Below are positions 8,134-16,245 of a stretch of DNA of 34,209 nucleotides, one piece after another; the first letter of the stretch is position 1, and the number at the start of each line of letters is the position of its first letter. Source of the stretch: Chitinophagales bacterium (GTDB taxonomy: Bacteria; Bacteroidota; Bacteroidia; Chitinophagales; Saprospiraceae); NCBI GenBank assembly GCA_022360175.1, contig JAKSDI010000018.1, positions 1-34,209 of the forward strand, in the 5' to 3' direction. The notes beneath the pieces were generated by a model. It saw only the letters and a program-made list of their open reading frames with translations, searched no databases and had not been told where the DNA came from. A program made the position numbers and the translations under genes.

Positions 8134-9207
8134 TTACTTAACTGCCCTCCCCTTGAAAAAAGTATAGCTAAAAACACCATCTCTTTCTGCCGTTCTCAAC
8201 AAGCCCGATATTCCCTGTTCTATCTCACTCTTTGTCATGATTCCTTCTTTTACAATTTCTCCCATCACTCCTTTTATCATGGCTGTAAAAGTGTTTTTAA
8301 TGAAGCCTTCGACTAATTTAGGTTTAGCCGCATCCACATATATTTGCCTTGGGCTTACTTCGATGTTTTTGAATCCGGCTTTATCCAGCAATGGGTATAT
8401 TTCTCTTCCTATATTTGCATTTCCTCCTCTTTTTTCTTGTACCTCTACCTGAGACCGTACTGCCCTCCTTGCGTATTTATTATCTGGATAGAAAAAGGTT
8501 GATCCGTGATCTCCTTCTATTACTGTGATTGTGCCGCCTGGTTTAAGTATTTTCTTTAAGGCTTGTAGTATTTCCAGTGGATTGGCTAAATGTTCTAAAA
8601 GGAAGCAAATGAAAATATGATCGTACACTTCTCCTTTTTCATGGGCTAAGGTTCTAACATCGGCTATCACAAATTCAACGTTTTCTATTCCCTGGCTTTG
8701 GATTTTTTCCTTTGCCTGCATTATTGATTCTTCAGCAATATCTATTGATACGATCTGACATCCACTATTTTTCCTGGCAATTATTTCTGTTTGGGCACCT
8801 ACTCCGCAACCAACTTCAAGTATTTTTGACCCATTATCCCATATTGAATCATAATGTAAAAATTCGGATACAGAGGTAGCCTGATCATTTAACCTCTTTG
8901 CCTCTTCTTTACTATAGCCGTGTATGTATTGTTTTAATTGGTCTTCTCTGATTTCCAACATCCTCAATCGCAAGCGCTCTAAATCCTCCACTATTTTTTC
9001 TGACCGATCTCGCAATTCCTTTCCTGCTTCTGTAAAAAGAAGCTGATTCTTTTCTCTATAAAATAATTCTACTCCCAGCAGGCTTTCGAGATTCTTCAGT
9101 TGATGGCTTAAGGCCGACTGTGTTAGATTCAATTCTTTAGATGCCTTGTTTAAGGAACCGTGTTTATTAATAGCAAGAATCAGATGTAGATATTTGGTGT
9201 CAATCAT
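8134..9207 (-). CDS. LysR-type HTH fused to a SAM methyltransferase
   Basis: One unbroken 357-residue frame with two parts. Residues 1 to about 65 are a standard LysR winged HTH (HGSLNKASKELNLTQSALSH, then LGVELFYREKNQLLFTEAG), followed by the usual linker helix to about 90. Instead of the periplasmic-binding-protein-like effector domain comes a class I methyltransferase: the lead-in QYIHGYSKEEAKRLNDQA, motif I ILEVGCGVG (about 129-137), the acidic end of beta2 (SIDIAEES), motif II region FVIADVRTL, and LLEHLANP plus LKPGGTITVIEG. The C-terminal 100 residues resemble the small-molecule methyltransferase family that starts with YxHGYSxEE. It may sense SAM or a methyl acceptor, or regulate in step with methylation. 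The chimera is the main oddity of this part of the window. Confidence 0.85.
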   Translation of the reverse strand: MIDTKYLHLILAINKHGSLNKASKELNLTQSALSHQLKNLESLLGVELFYREKNQLLFTEAGKELRDRSEKIVEDLERLRLRMLEIREDQLKQYIHGYSKEEAKRLNDQATSVSEFLHYDSIWDNGSKILEVGCGVGAQTEIIARKNSGCQIVSIDIAEESIMQAKEKIQSQGIENVEFVIADVRTLAHEKGEVYDHIFICFLLEHLANPLEILQALKKILKPGGTITVIEGDHGSTFFYPDNKYARRAVRSQVEVQEKRGGNANIGREIYPLLDKAGFKNIEVSPRQIYVDAAKPKLVEGFIKNTFTAMIKGVMGEIVKEGIMTKSEIEQGISGLLRTAERDGVFSYTFFKGRAVK

Positions 9208-9326
9208 TTTTCTTACAAATCTAGAGTTCGGGCTTTACTTTTTTTCAGTTTCTCTATTGAAACTTTTCTATACTCCTTATGAATTTAATTAATTGCTTTT
9301 ATGCACTAATACGACTTTGTCTCTTT

Positions 9327-9575
9327 CTATTCTTCCAACATCCAGTTCACTAAATCTGTCCCATCTACAATTGACCAGCTATGTGGGTGTCTTTCTCCAT
9401 TGCTTCTATAGCCTCTATTTTCCGTTGGAATATACTCAACATACCTGAACTCGTTCTCTTTAAGCACTTCTGACATTTTCTTGATATAATAGGCATTCAT
9501 TTGATCATAGTTCTGCCATTCTATGTTCTTTCCACCACAAAGTATCCGGCTCTGTATAAAACCTAATTTTAGTAC
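9327..9575 (-). pseudogene. Truncated C-terminus of an alpha/beta hydrolase
   Basis: The minus strand between the LysR fusion and the S41 peptidase carries an open reading of about 83 codons with no start at its front; the first in-frame ATG is at 9500. It reads RILCGGKNIEWQNYDQMN, then IPTENRGYRSNGERHPHSWS and a final DGTDLVNWMLEE. The ERHPHSWSIVDGTDLVNWML pattern looks like the catalytic-His end of an esterase or polyhydroxybutyrate-depolymerase-like hydrolase. The nucleophile half is missing because the upstream sequence is the intact S41 gene. It is best read as a leftover of a deletion or recombination. The rest of 9208-9326 shows nothing. Confidence 0.5.
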
Positions 9576-9577
9576 TC

Positions 9578-11098
9578 TTAATCCTTTTTTCTCTTCTTTA
9601 TCAAGTCAAGTACAAAGTCCATTTGGGTATCTTGATGCTTTAAATAATCCTCATACGTTTGTGATACATTATAGTCTGGAATGATCCCCCTGCTATACTT
9701 TTGATTTGATTTCTTCGGAACATCCTGCTCAATATTATCTATGAAAAAGTTTGTAACGATTTTCGATTTTGGAAGAACATATCCAAATGGCGTATGACCA
9801 TTATGCCCATAATATCCTCCCATCGTTTCTTCGCCAATTACGATTGTATTCTGATTTCCTGCTACCATTGACGCAAACAAACTAGCTGCTGAAGCTACTG
9901 CTGGACTAATTAAAAGGTAAATATTGCCGGTAAAAGCATTTTCATTAGGCTCTCTTATCCTCATTTCGCTTTCTTCTTTGCCTATAAAGTATTTTCCATT
10001 TCTTTCTATTGGAAATCTATCCTGAAAAAGTCGATTGAATTTACCAACTCCTAAGGGCCTTAGGAAACTGGGAACTGAAACGTCAAAGTATTTTAAAAGA
10101 GGAATTTTGTTAAAACTGATCCAGACTTGTTTACTTTCCTGGAACTTCCTTGAAGCTAGATATGAATAGGTCACCACATCATTAGGGTCAGTTCCCCCTC
10201 CATTTAGGCGAACATCAACAATTAAGTTTTTTAAGTTTTCTATTTTGATTTTGGTAAAAACACTATCTAGGAAAGCAACATAGTTTTTGTGCTCTTCGGT
10301 CGTCTCATCTCCCATACTAAAGGTGTTAACGGTCAGAATAGCTGTTGAAGCATCTAATTTTTTGTAGCTATATTTTTGATTTTCCTTTAAATCCGTGTAA
10401 TAGATTTGGTCATAGGATTTTGAATATCTTCTGGCAAAATTTTTATAATAGTCCAAATAACTTACTCCTTTTAAGGTTTTTACTCTTTTTAAATCAGAAT
10501 CGCTCTCTTTGAAAGTTACCTGAAACTCATTTGTTTGCCCATAATTCAATCTGTAATATCTGGAGAAATGCCTTCTAATGCCAATCCTTTTACCTGTGGT
10601 GTTTTGCCCATCAGTTGTGTAATATTTATAAAGCTTAAGCATTACTTCTGAAACAAGGACTCCGTTAATTTCAATGATTTCAGAGCCAAGAGGAATTGCT
10701 CCGTTTTCGTAATTAATAATCCATTTACCATCAATCCATTTGACAGGATATGGAAAATAACCATTACTTTCTTTTCGAAGGTTTTCCATGTATTTCTCTG
10801 GCAAACTAGTGTCGTTATGCAGGCTTCCTTCAAAATCGGTTAGCTGACAAATGATGTTATAAAAGTCTAGGTAGGTTAATGATTTTTCGATTTCTTTTTC
10901 AGCCCAATTATATATACTATCAATTTGTTCTTTTGTGCGATACTTATAAAGGCCTGAATTTGCTTTTAGCCGTATATCTTTAAAGACCTCTAAATCTTTT
11001 CGCATTTTTTTTTGCGAGAAAGAATCGTCTACAGATTGAGCAAATACAACCTTTGAAAGTAGGATAAAGAGAAATGATAAATAAGCTATTTTATTCAT
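9578..11098 (-). CDS. Secreted S41 family peptidase
   Basis: A 506-residue exported protein with signal peptide MNKIAYLSFLFILLSKVVFA. Residues about 110-170 resemble a degenerate PDZ region (PLGSEIIEINGVLVSEVM). The S41 (C-terminal processing protease/tricorn-like) core runs from about 250: TAILTVNTFSMGD, LIVDVRLNGGG at 291-302, then IYLLISPAVASAASLFASMV with Ser403 as the probable nucleophile, and IGEETMGGYYGHNGH. Where many relatives have S-A-A-E, this one has S-A-A-S, so the helper residue differs. It should act in the periplasm or outer membrane. Substrate unknown; family assignment firm. Confidence 0.85.
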   Translation of the reverse strand: MNKIAYLSFLFILLSKVVFAQSVDDSFSQKKMRKDLEVFKDIRLKANSGLYKYRTKEQIDSIYNWAEKEIEKSLTYLDFYNIICQLTDFEGSLHNDTSLPEKYMENLRKESNGYFPYPVKWIDGKWIINYENGAIPLGSEIIEINGVLVSEVMLKLYKYYTTDGQNTTGKRIGIRRHFSRYYRLNYGQTNEFQVTFKESDSDLKRVKTLKGVSYLDYYKNFARRYSKSYDQIYYTDLKENQKYSYKKLDASTAILTVNTFSMGDETTEEHKNYVAFLDSVFTKIKIENLKNLIVDVRLNGGGTDPNDVVTYSYLASRKFQESKQVWISFNKIPLLKYFDVSVPSFLRPLGVGKFNRLFQDRFPIERNGKYFIGKEESEMRIREPNENAFTGNIYLLISPAVASAASLFASMVAGNQNTIVIGEETMGGYYGHNGHTPFGYVLPKSKIVTNFFIDNIEQDVPKKSNQKYSRGIIPDYNVSQTYEDYLKHQDTQMDFVLDLIKKRKKD

Positions 11099-11115
11099 TT
11101 GGATTTAATTTTTTC

Positions 11116-11123
11116 CAAATTTA
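11116..11123 (-). promoter_or_regulatory. -7 box before the S41 peptidase gene
   Basis: On the minus strand TAAATTTG fits TAnnTTTG and lies 17 nt before the ATG at 11098. No good -33 TTG is seen at 17-23 nt, so the call is tentative. Confidence 0.3.
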
Positions 11124-11233
11124 GCTTCATGAAAAAATAGCTACTTGTATAATATTGGCAATTATGAAAACATGGTAAGATTTGGTAGATATTTTAGAGA
11201 CTATCCCAATGTAACAGAGAAGCAGCAATTATT

Positions 11234-11641
11234 TCAGAAGATTTCTGCTTCATTTTTAAAGCTCTTAAACTCTATCGGATTATTGCTAAAATCCAACACA
11301 AACATGGTTTGTTGTTCTCCTTGTTTCCCCTTGTATCTTACTTGTGGATTTACTACAAATTGAATGTTATTCGATTCTAAATTTGCTTTTACTGTTTCAA
11401 ATTCAACAGGTTTTAAGATACATCCAAAATGTGGGATTGGAACTTTCACCTTATCCACCTCTCCACAGTAATCCAGTAAAGGGATTTCTTCAGAAACATG
11501 AGCAGATAATTGATGTCCAAAAAAATCAAAGTCCATCCAGTTTGCAGTTTGCCTTCCTATTTTGCACTTCAATATTCCGTGATAAAATTGATAAGTGCTT
11601 TTTATGTCTTTAACCTTAAATGCCAAGTGAAACCGATTCAT
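11234..11641 (-). CDS. VOC (glyoxalase/dioxygenase) family protein
   Basis: A 135-residue protein built of the two beta-alpha-beta-beta-beta units of the vicinal oxygen chelate fold. It begins FHLAFKVKDIKSTYQFYHGI, with His5 as the likely first metal ligand, and ends with FVLDFSNNPIEFKSFKNEAE, where the Glu of IEFKSF is the classic last ligand. The middle HFGCILKPVEF supplies another conserved His. Substrate unknown; many relatives are simple lyases or resistance proteins. It directly follows the dehydrogenase gene (2 nt gap), so both probably share one transcript divergent from the Lrp regulator. Confidence 0.85.
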   Translation of the reverse strand: MNRFHLAFKVKDIKSTYQFYHGILKCKIGRQTANWMDFDFFGHQLSAHVSEEIPLLDYCGEVDKVKVPIPHFGCILKPVEFETVKANLESNNIQFVVNPQVRYKGKQGEQQTMFVLDFSNNPIEFKSFKNEAEIF

Positions 11642-11643
11642 AA

Positions 11644-12573
11644 TTAATAGCCTTTTTTTAATGAAACAACATTTAATAATTCTTCTCCTTTCAAAAGATT
11701 TTCATAATTGGCAACTACGATATTTGAGGCAGTTCCCAAATTGGTTATAGCTGCAATGTGAGGGGTGATTTTAATTTTTTCATGTTGCCAAAATGGATGT
11801 TGTTCGGGCAAGGGCTCAGTCCGAAAAACATCCAATAATGCACCTGACAGATGTTCGTTTTCCAATAGTGTAAGCAAGTCCGATTCTACTAGATGTTCAC
11901 CTCGACCTACATTAATTAAATATCCGTTTTTGTTGAGTTGCTCCAGATTTTGGAGATTTAAAATATCCGCTGTTTCTGTAGTTAAGGGTAAAATATTTAT
12001 CAAAATGTCTGTTGAGTCTAAAACATTTCCCAAGCCATTCTCTCCCCAAAAACAAGAAACATTTTCAATATGCTTTTCTGATCTTGACCAAGCTTTAACT
12101 TTAAAACCAAGCTGCCCAAATTTTGTAGCAACATAAGCACCAATGCTTCCTAAACCCAGGATACCTATTGAAGTGTTGTTTATCGTTTTATAGGGTTTTT
12201 GATTCCAGTGCTTTTGCTTTTTGTCTCGATGATAGTCCGAAAACCTTTTTAGATGAGACATAACCCCTGTGAGGATATATTCAAACATATCTTCAGACAA
12301 TTGTTGGTCAACAATTCTCGTCAGGAAACAAGCTGCAGGAAGATTTTGGCTTTGAGTGATGTGCTCAACGGATGCTCCAACAGATTGTACCACCTTTAAA
12401 TTCGGAAACTGCGCTAATATCTTTGGTTGAGGTTTCCAACACAAAGCGAAAATCACTCTTTGAGGGTCCTTTACTTTTGGATAAATTTCAATATCCACTC
12501 CCTTTAATTTTGTCTGTAAAACCTCTTTCCAGGGTTCAGGGGCTTTGTTAGTAAAGCAAATTACTATGCTCAT
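11644..12573 (-). CDS. D-2-hydroxyacid dehydrogenase, GhrA-like
   Basis: A 309-residue NAD(P)H-dependent enzyme of the D-isomer-specific 2-hydroxyacid dehydrogenase family, closest in pattern to glyoxylate/hydroxypyruvate reductase A. The Rossmann nucleotide motif is GILGLGSIGAYVA (about 137-149). The catalytic trio is visible as Arg in NVGRGEHLVES, Glu in FRTEPLPEQHPFW and His in ITPHIAAITN. The expected reaction is reduction of glyoxylate or hydroxypyruvate, though members with other 2-ketoacids exist. It is divergent from an Lrp/AsnC regulator gene, a common arrangement for a locally regulated amino-acid or 2-oxoacid enzyme. Confidence 0.88.
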   Translation of the reverse strand: MSIVICFTNKAPEPWKEVLQTKLKGVDIEIYPKVKDPQRVIFALCWKPQPKILAQFPNLKVVQSVGASVEHITQSQNLPAACFLTRIVDQQLSEDMFEYILTGVMSHLKRFSDYHRDKKQKHWNQKPYKTINNTSIGILGLGSIGAYVATKFGQLGFKVKAWSRSEKHIENVSCFWGENGLGNVLDSTDILINILPLTTETADILNLQNLEQLNKNGYLINVGRGEHLVESDLLTLLENEHLSGALLDVFRTEPLPEQHPFWQHEKIKITPHIAAITNLGTASNIVVANYENLLKGEELLNVVSLKKGY

Positions 12574-12642
12574 ATCTTTTTATACAAATCTCCGATTTAT
12601 ATCCAAATTGGAAAAATTGAATCCTTTGTTAATCAATAATAT

Positions 12643-12650
12643 TACCTTTG
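12643..12650 (+). promoter_or_regulatory. -7 box of the Lrp/AsnC gene
   Basis: TACCTTTG matches TAnnTTTG exactly. It overlaps a TTG codon that could otherwise be taken as the gene start at 12648, and so argues that translation begins at the ATG at 12687. Upstream TTG triplets lie 14 and 23 nt away, neither ideal. Confidence 0.4.
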
Positions 12651-12686
12651 AATAATCCTAAATTATTACCATTAACAAGTGATTCA

Positions 12687-13103
12687 ATGATCGATGATAT
12701 TGACAGTTCTATTTTGAGAGCATTAAAAAAAGATTCCAGGCTTTCTTATGCGGAAATAGGACGAATCATCAAGCTTTCCCCTTCAGCTGTAAGAGAGCGT
12801 ATTTTAAAAATGGAGGATAATGGTTTAATCAAAAAATATAGTATTGAAATAGATTACCCTCAAATGGGGTACGATTTGGAGGCTTTTATTTTAGTAAAAG
12901 TATTTCATGGAAAACTAAAGCCATTTTTAAAGACCATCCCTACTATTCCAGAGGTAAAAAAAGCCTATAGAATCACCGGAAATCAAAATATTCATTTAAA
13001 GGTAGTGTTAAAAAATCAACTTCACTTACAAGGTTTAATTGACCAATTAATGCCTTTTGGAGATACACAAACCTTGTTAATTTTATCTGAGGTTTCCACC
13101 TAA
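12687..13103 (+). CDS. Lrp/AsnC family transcriptional regulator
   Basis: The chosen start (MIDDIDSSILRALKKDSRLS) gives 138 residues, slightly short for the family. The HTH is SYAEIGRIIKLSPSAVRERI, with the following wing. The C-terminal part is a RAM/ligand-binding fold (LEAFILVKVFHGKLKPFLKT, KKAYRITGNQNIHLKVVLKN), ending in LLILSEVST. A TTG 13 codons upstream extends the frame but lies inside a promoter box. It is divergent from the dehydrogenase/VOC pair, which is its likely target besides itself. The effector is probably an amino acid, as in relatives, but this is inference. Confidence 0.85.
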   Translation: MIDDIDSSILRALKKDSRLSYAEIGRIIKLSPSAVRERILKMEDNGLIKKYSIEIDYPQMGYDLEAFILVKVFHGKLKPFLKTIPTIPEVKKAYRITGNQNIHLKVVLKNQLHLQGLIDQLMPFGDTQTLLILSEVST

Positions 13104-13202
13104 TAATTGCGGGTATTTATATCACCCTTATCGCGTATATTCCTACTCATAAGTACTTCATTTTTCTATACATAAAGAGTAGGCACAATCATCTCATACT
13201 CA

Positions 13203-13637
13203 TCAGCTTTTTTCAACGTACTCTTTAAAAGCAGTCATGTATTTCAGTGATTGCTTTTTAAACATTCCTTTGAAGAGGAAACCAAATATTTTCATGATTC
13301 CCTTGAGTTCCATCACCGTATTGTTGGTTTGTTTCACTTCATTGTCTGATAGCTTTTCAAAAAGAATTTCTACTTCGTTGCGCCCCATAGAGCTATCATA
13401 GGCAAATTTCATTTGATGAGGTAGATTCCTTTCCAGAATGGTTTCTGTTATGACCATTTCTTTATTGTTGTACAAATAGTGGAAATCGCTTTTAGCTCCA
13501 ACTTCGCCAGGTGTTCCGGATATGTGGTCAATTTTTTGTAACCCTTCCATCCAATGTTTGACACCTTCTGGATCACCAAACTTTTCAGCAACTTCTTCTA
13601 GTGATTTGTTAATTCTATTTGATATGGTATACTTCAT
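13203..13637 (-). CDS. SRPBCC family protein
   Basis: A 144-residue START/Bet v1-like (SRPBCC) hydrophobic-pocket protein: KYTISNRINKSLEEVAEKFG at the start, the central IDHISGTPGEVGAKSDFHYL, and the long C-terminal helix (about 110-142). These proteins bind hydrophobic ligands or act as polyketide cyclase-like enzymes; the ligand is unknown. Its ATG lies 1 nt after the stop of the GyrI-like half of the upstream AraC regulator, so it was almost certainly in that operon. Confidence 0.85.
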   Translation of the reverse strand: MKYTISNRINKSLEEVAEKFGDPEGVKHWMEGLQKIDHISGTPGEVGAKSDFHYLYNNKEMVITETILERNLPHQMKFAYDSSMGRNEVEILFEKLSDNEVKQTNNTVMELKGIMKIFGFLFKGMFKKQSLKYMTAFKEYVEKS

Positions 13638-13638
13638 C

Positions 13639-14231
13639 TTATAGCGTTTTTATGTTTCTTATTGGAATACAAATATCCAGGTGGAGATAACTCCAGTCAC
13701 AAATATTTTCTTTGTCTTTAAAAATCTCTAAACCAGCCTGAAATTCAGGCTCGTATGAGCTGTTTATCAGCCAATGATTGAAAAGATAATTGATTGCAGT
13801 GGCAGCCAAATTGAAATCCCCATCAACGGTAGTTACTGCATATTTGCATTTTGGCATTATCTTGGTATCCATATAGTTATCGGGACTAATTGCAAACTCC
13901 TCAGGAAGGGTGATGCAGACGTCATAGTTACATTTCTCCTTAGGAGTAACCATAGGATCATCTTTTGACATTCCGAATATTTCTTCCGAATCAAATAAGT
14001 CCACTTGCTTTGCCCATTTGATTAGCTGATCAAAGGCATTTAGCACCACCCCTTCTGCATAAGAATTCTGTACTCTGATATATGCAATTCGCTTTTGAGG
14101 GAATTCTTTTATCTCTACAGGAAATGTATCTCTTAGTTCCGATTCGTTCATATCGTAATGATACTGGCTTACTTGAAATAAGTCTTTGCGAATCTTGCTA
14201 TTTTCTATTTCTCCATTTTTTCTGTATAAAC
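13639..14231 (-). pseudogene. GyrI-like effector half of a frameshifted AraC regulator
   Basis: This stretch encodes the C-terminal half of an AraC-GyrI regulator in a different frame from its DNA-binding half. The reading resumes at LYRKNGEIENSKI and continues through VEIKEFPQKRIAYIRVQNSY, LPEEFAISPDNYMD, KYAVTTVDGDFNLAATAINY and the family-typical end YLHLDICIPIR. This is a GyrI-like small-molecule (often drug) binding domain. A single missing base near 14215-14235 explains the split. The domain itself has no internal stop, and a start at MNESELRDTF (about 14151) could still give an isolated GyrI protein. Confidence 0.7.
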
Positions 14232-14546
14232 TGGTGAAAGGCCAAAATACTGTTTGAATGCTCTTGATAAAGTAGCAGTAGAAGAATAGCCGCATTTATA
14301 GGCAATAGCTGCAATCGGTTCCTGAGAGAATTTCAGTAGCCTTGCTGCTTTTTCCAGGCGCATCCGGCTAGTAAAATTATTAACCGATTCTCCGGTGACT
14401 GCTACAAATATTCGGTGAAAGTGGTAGGGTGAAAAGAGGGCTACTGAAGCCAGCTCATCCAATGGAATAGACCTGTCTAAATTGTTATTTACATAGTTAA
14501 TTACTTCATTAATTCGTTGATTATAGATTTCGTTTGATCTATTCAT
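14205..14546 (-). CDS. AraC-family HTH half (truncated by frameshift)
   Basis: From MNRSNEIYNQRINEVINYVN this is a complete AraC/XylS DNA-binding domain: first HTH PLDELASVALFSPYHFHRIF and second HTH EPIAAIAYKCGYSSTATLSR, then AFKQYFGLSP. After that the frame drifts into VYTEKMEK and stops, where relatives continue with a Tyr-Arg-Lys segment and a GyrI-like domain. The continuation is found in the -1 frame immediately downstream. As it stands the product is a DNA-binding domain without effector domain, which may be constitutively active or inactive. A sequencing error cannot be excluded. Confidence 0.75.
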   Translation of the reverse strand: MNRSNEIYNQRINEVINYVNNNLDRSIPLDELASVALFSPYHFHRIFVAVTGESVNNFTSRMRLEKAARLLKFSQEPIAAIAYKCGYSSTATLSRAFKQYFGLSPVYTEKMEK

Positions 14547-14580
14547 TTGAGCCCCTAATATTTTTACCAATATACGATGC

Positions 14581-15678
14581 TTATTCCACCTTTAAACTCT
14601 TCTTCTCCCAATGCCCGTCATCATGAAATTGAAAAGCCGAAGGCGAATATTGCCCTACCAAATCCACATTGGCTTTTTCGGGTACTTCTATATTTAATAA
14701 ATAATAAGCTGTATTCACCATCATACGGCGGACATCTTCATCCAACATATCTGTAGCTGCTCCAATCGTAGAAGTTACGGATTGCCCTTGTTTGCCATTC
14801 GGTAGTTGATAGGATTTTGTCCAGACAATGGGTGGCATAGGCTCATTAGGGTTGTATCCTTCCTGATTTCCCTGCTGGGTCACCGTAGCAATATTCTGGT
14901 CAGATTCTTTCATCCCATATAAAAGATCGGTTTCATCATAGGCTCCTTCTCGGTCAATGGTTTGCCCCAACAGGATATGTTTAGCATCTCCTCCTATTGG
15001 CATTCTAATACCATATACATCCGTTGCTCCCCAAATTGCACCATTTTCAATCCCATTCACTATAGGGTGATTTTCTGCTTCAGGAGCTATGATCCCCCTT
15101 GTGCTTTGGTGTTTGTGTTGACCGTGATGCGTATACCAGGTTTCTCCCAAAACTCTTTTACCAAACCCCCATTTCCAGTCGGCTTTATCACCATCGTAAT
15201 TATAACTGTAATGTGCAAATGGATGATTCTTATCTTCATAATTAAAAGCGTGGGTAGAAGTTCGGATCGCCAATAGAGGTTTGCCTTCCAAAAGATAATT
15301 CTCAAAATGCTGCATTTGTTCTTCTGGCAATGCACGGAAACGAGTAAACAAAACCATCAAATCCGCTTGCTCCAATTTTTCCATGCCTGGTATATTCGCA
15401 TTGTAATTAGGATCAATGATACCAGGATTTTGTGGGTCTTGAGCATATAAAACGGTACAGTCAAACCCATGATGCTGGGACAAAATTTTGGCTAATTGCG
15501 GTAAAGCTTCTTCTGATCGATATTCTTCATCTCCTGATACCAGAACAATATGCTTTCCTTTTGAATTCATGTCCGCTTTGTAGCTTGTGTGAGTAGCAAC
15601 TTGAGATGCATCAGCAGTATCGGAGGATGACTGGCAACTCCATATAAATAGCAGAGACAGCAACATAATGATTCTCAT
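14581..15678 (-). CDS. ThuA-like (GATase1-fold) lipoprotein
   Basis: About 365 residues beginning MRIIMLLSLLFIWSCQSSSD, where FIWSC is a lipobox, so the protein should be a lipid-anchored periplasmic or outer-membrane protein. The mature part resembles the ThuA-like (trehalose utilisation, class I glutamine amidotransferase-like) fold: HIVLVSGDEEYRSEEALPQL, ADLMVLFTRFRALPEEQMQH, the LAIRTSTHAFNY segment, and the VLGETWYTHHGQH motif. The C-terminal third (VWTKSYQLPNGKQGQSVTST, RRMMVNTAYYLL) is typical of Bacteroidota and Planctomycete ThuA-like proteins linked to sugar metabolism. The biochemical role of the family is not settled. Confidence 0.82.
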   Translation of the reverse strand: MRIIMLLSLLFIWSCQSSSDTADASQVATHTSYKADMNSKGKHIVLVSGDEEYRSEEALPQLAKILSQHHGFDCTVLYAQDPQNPGIIDPNYNANIPGMEKLEQADLMVLFTRFRALPEEQMQHFENYLLEGKPLLAIRTSTHAFNYEDKNHPFAHYSYNYDGDKADWKWGFGKRVLGETWYTHHGQHKHQSTRGIIAPEAENHPIVNGIENGAIWGATDVYGIRMPIGGDAKHILLGQTIDREGAYDETDLLYGMKESDQNIATVTQQGNQEGYNPNEPMPPIVWTKSYQLPNGKQGQSVTSTIGAATDMLDEDVRRMMVNTAYYLLNIEVPEKANVDLVGQYSPSAFQFHDDGHWEKKSLKVE

Positions 15679-15794
15679 ATACATTAGACTTTTTTGTTTG
15701 GAAATAGAAATCTAGTTATCCAGTTTTAAGTAAGTGATCAAAATTACTTCAATAATTCTGATAGGTTCTTTTTGTCTTACTCTGTGTTGAAGAA

Positions 15795-15851
15795 CCGCCT
15801 TCCTTAGCTTGCTCCTCCGCTAAAGCTTCGGCGGCACGCGGATGGCTAAGG
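15795..15851. repeat. GC-rich nested palindrome
   Basis: CCTTAGC (15802-15808) and GCTAAGG (15845-15851) enclose a GC-rich core with CCGCTAAAGCTTCGGCGG. The base composition is unlike the surrounding AT-rich DNA. It looks like one of the interspersed palindromic repeats that many bacteria carry between genes. Confidence 0.5.
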
Positions 15852-15923
15852 TCGGGAACCCCCGCCTTGATTAAAACAAAAATCCCCACGATCAGAATCA
15901 CAAACTATATTTGAGCACTTACT

Positions 15924-16090
15924 TAAGTAAGAGAGCATAATTAGGTTGCTTTTTTGGTCGAGCAGCTTTTTTTGATAGTTAAGGTACACCCGGCGCCTGA
16001 TAGCCAAAGCTATCAAGGCGAGGATGGAACGCAAAATATCGGAAAAAGATGCCACCATAAAAAGATTAATTAAATGTGCTCTCTTACTTA
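15924..16090. mobile_element. MITE-like inverted-repeat element 1
   Basis: A 167-bp unit with terminal inverted repeats TAAGTAAGAGAGCA at both ends (14 bp exact, 17 of 20 overall), a TA at each end that could be the target duplication, and a strong internal hairpin, CGCCTGATAGC (15994-16004) with GCTATCAAGGCG (16009-16020). Reading leftward from 16058 it holds an open frame, MVASFSDILRSILALIALAI then RRRVYLNYQKK, that runs through the far end. No transposase domain is recognised. A shortened relative is at 3395-3427. The remainder of the 15679-16245 space has the palindrome at 15795 and nothing else evident. Confidence 0.55.
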
Positions 16091-16245
16091 TACAAAATAG
16101 CTAAATAGAATACGTTTGAAAGCCTGAGAGCTTGACACAGATTAAGAGATACCTAACTTAAAGATAGTTATACCTGGTCATGGAAAAAATGGAAGAATAG
16201 AGCTCTTAGATTATACGATTGATTTATTTGAGAAAAATTAATCAT

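Noticed and set aside
7356-9207. A defence island built of the PIN toxin pair and the LysR-methyltransferase gene
   Set aside because: The methyltransferase resembles small-molecule enzymes, not DNA methylases, and no restriction or other defence gene is adjacent.
11145-11363. Plus-strand open frame of 72 codons overlapping the VOC gene
   Set aside because: It overlaps a well supported VOC coding region on the other strand and resembles no protein.
15846-16058. A 70-codon open frame through element 1 taken as a gene
   Set aside because: It starts inside the inverted-repeat element and runs out into unrelated flanking DNA; no domain is recognisable, so it is treated as part of the element.
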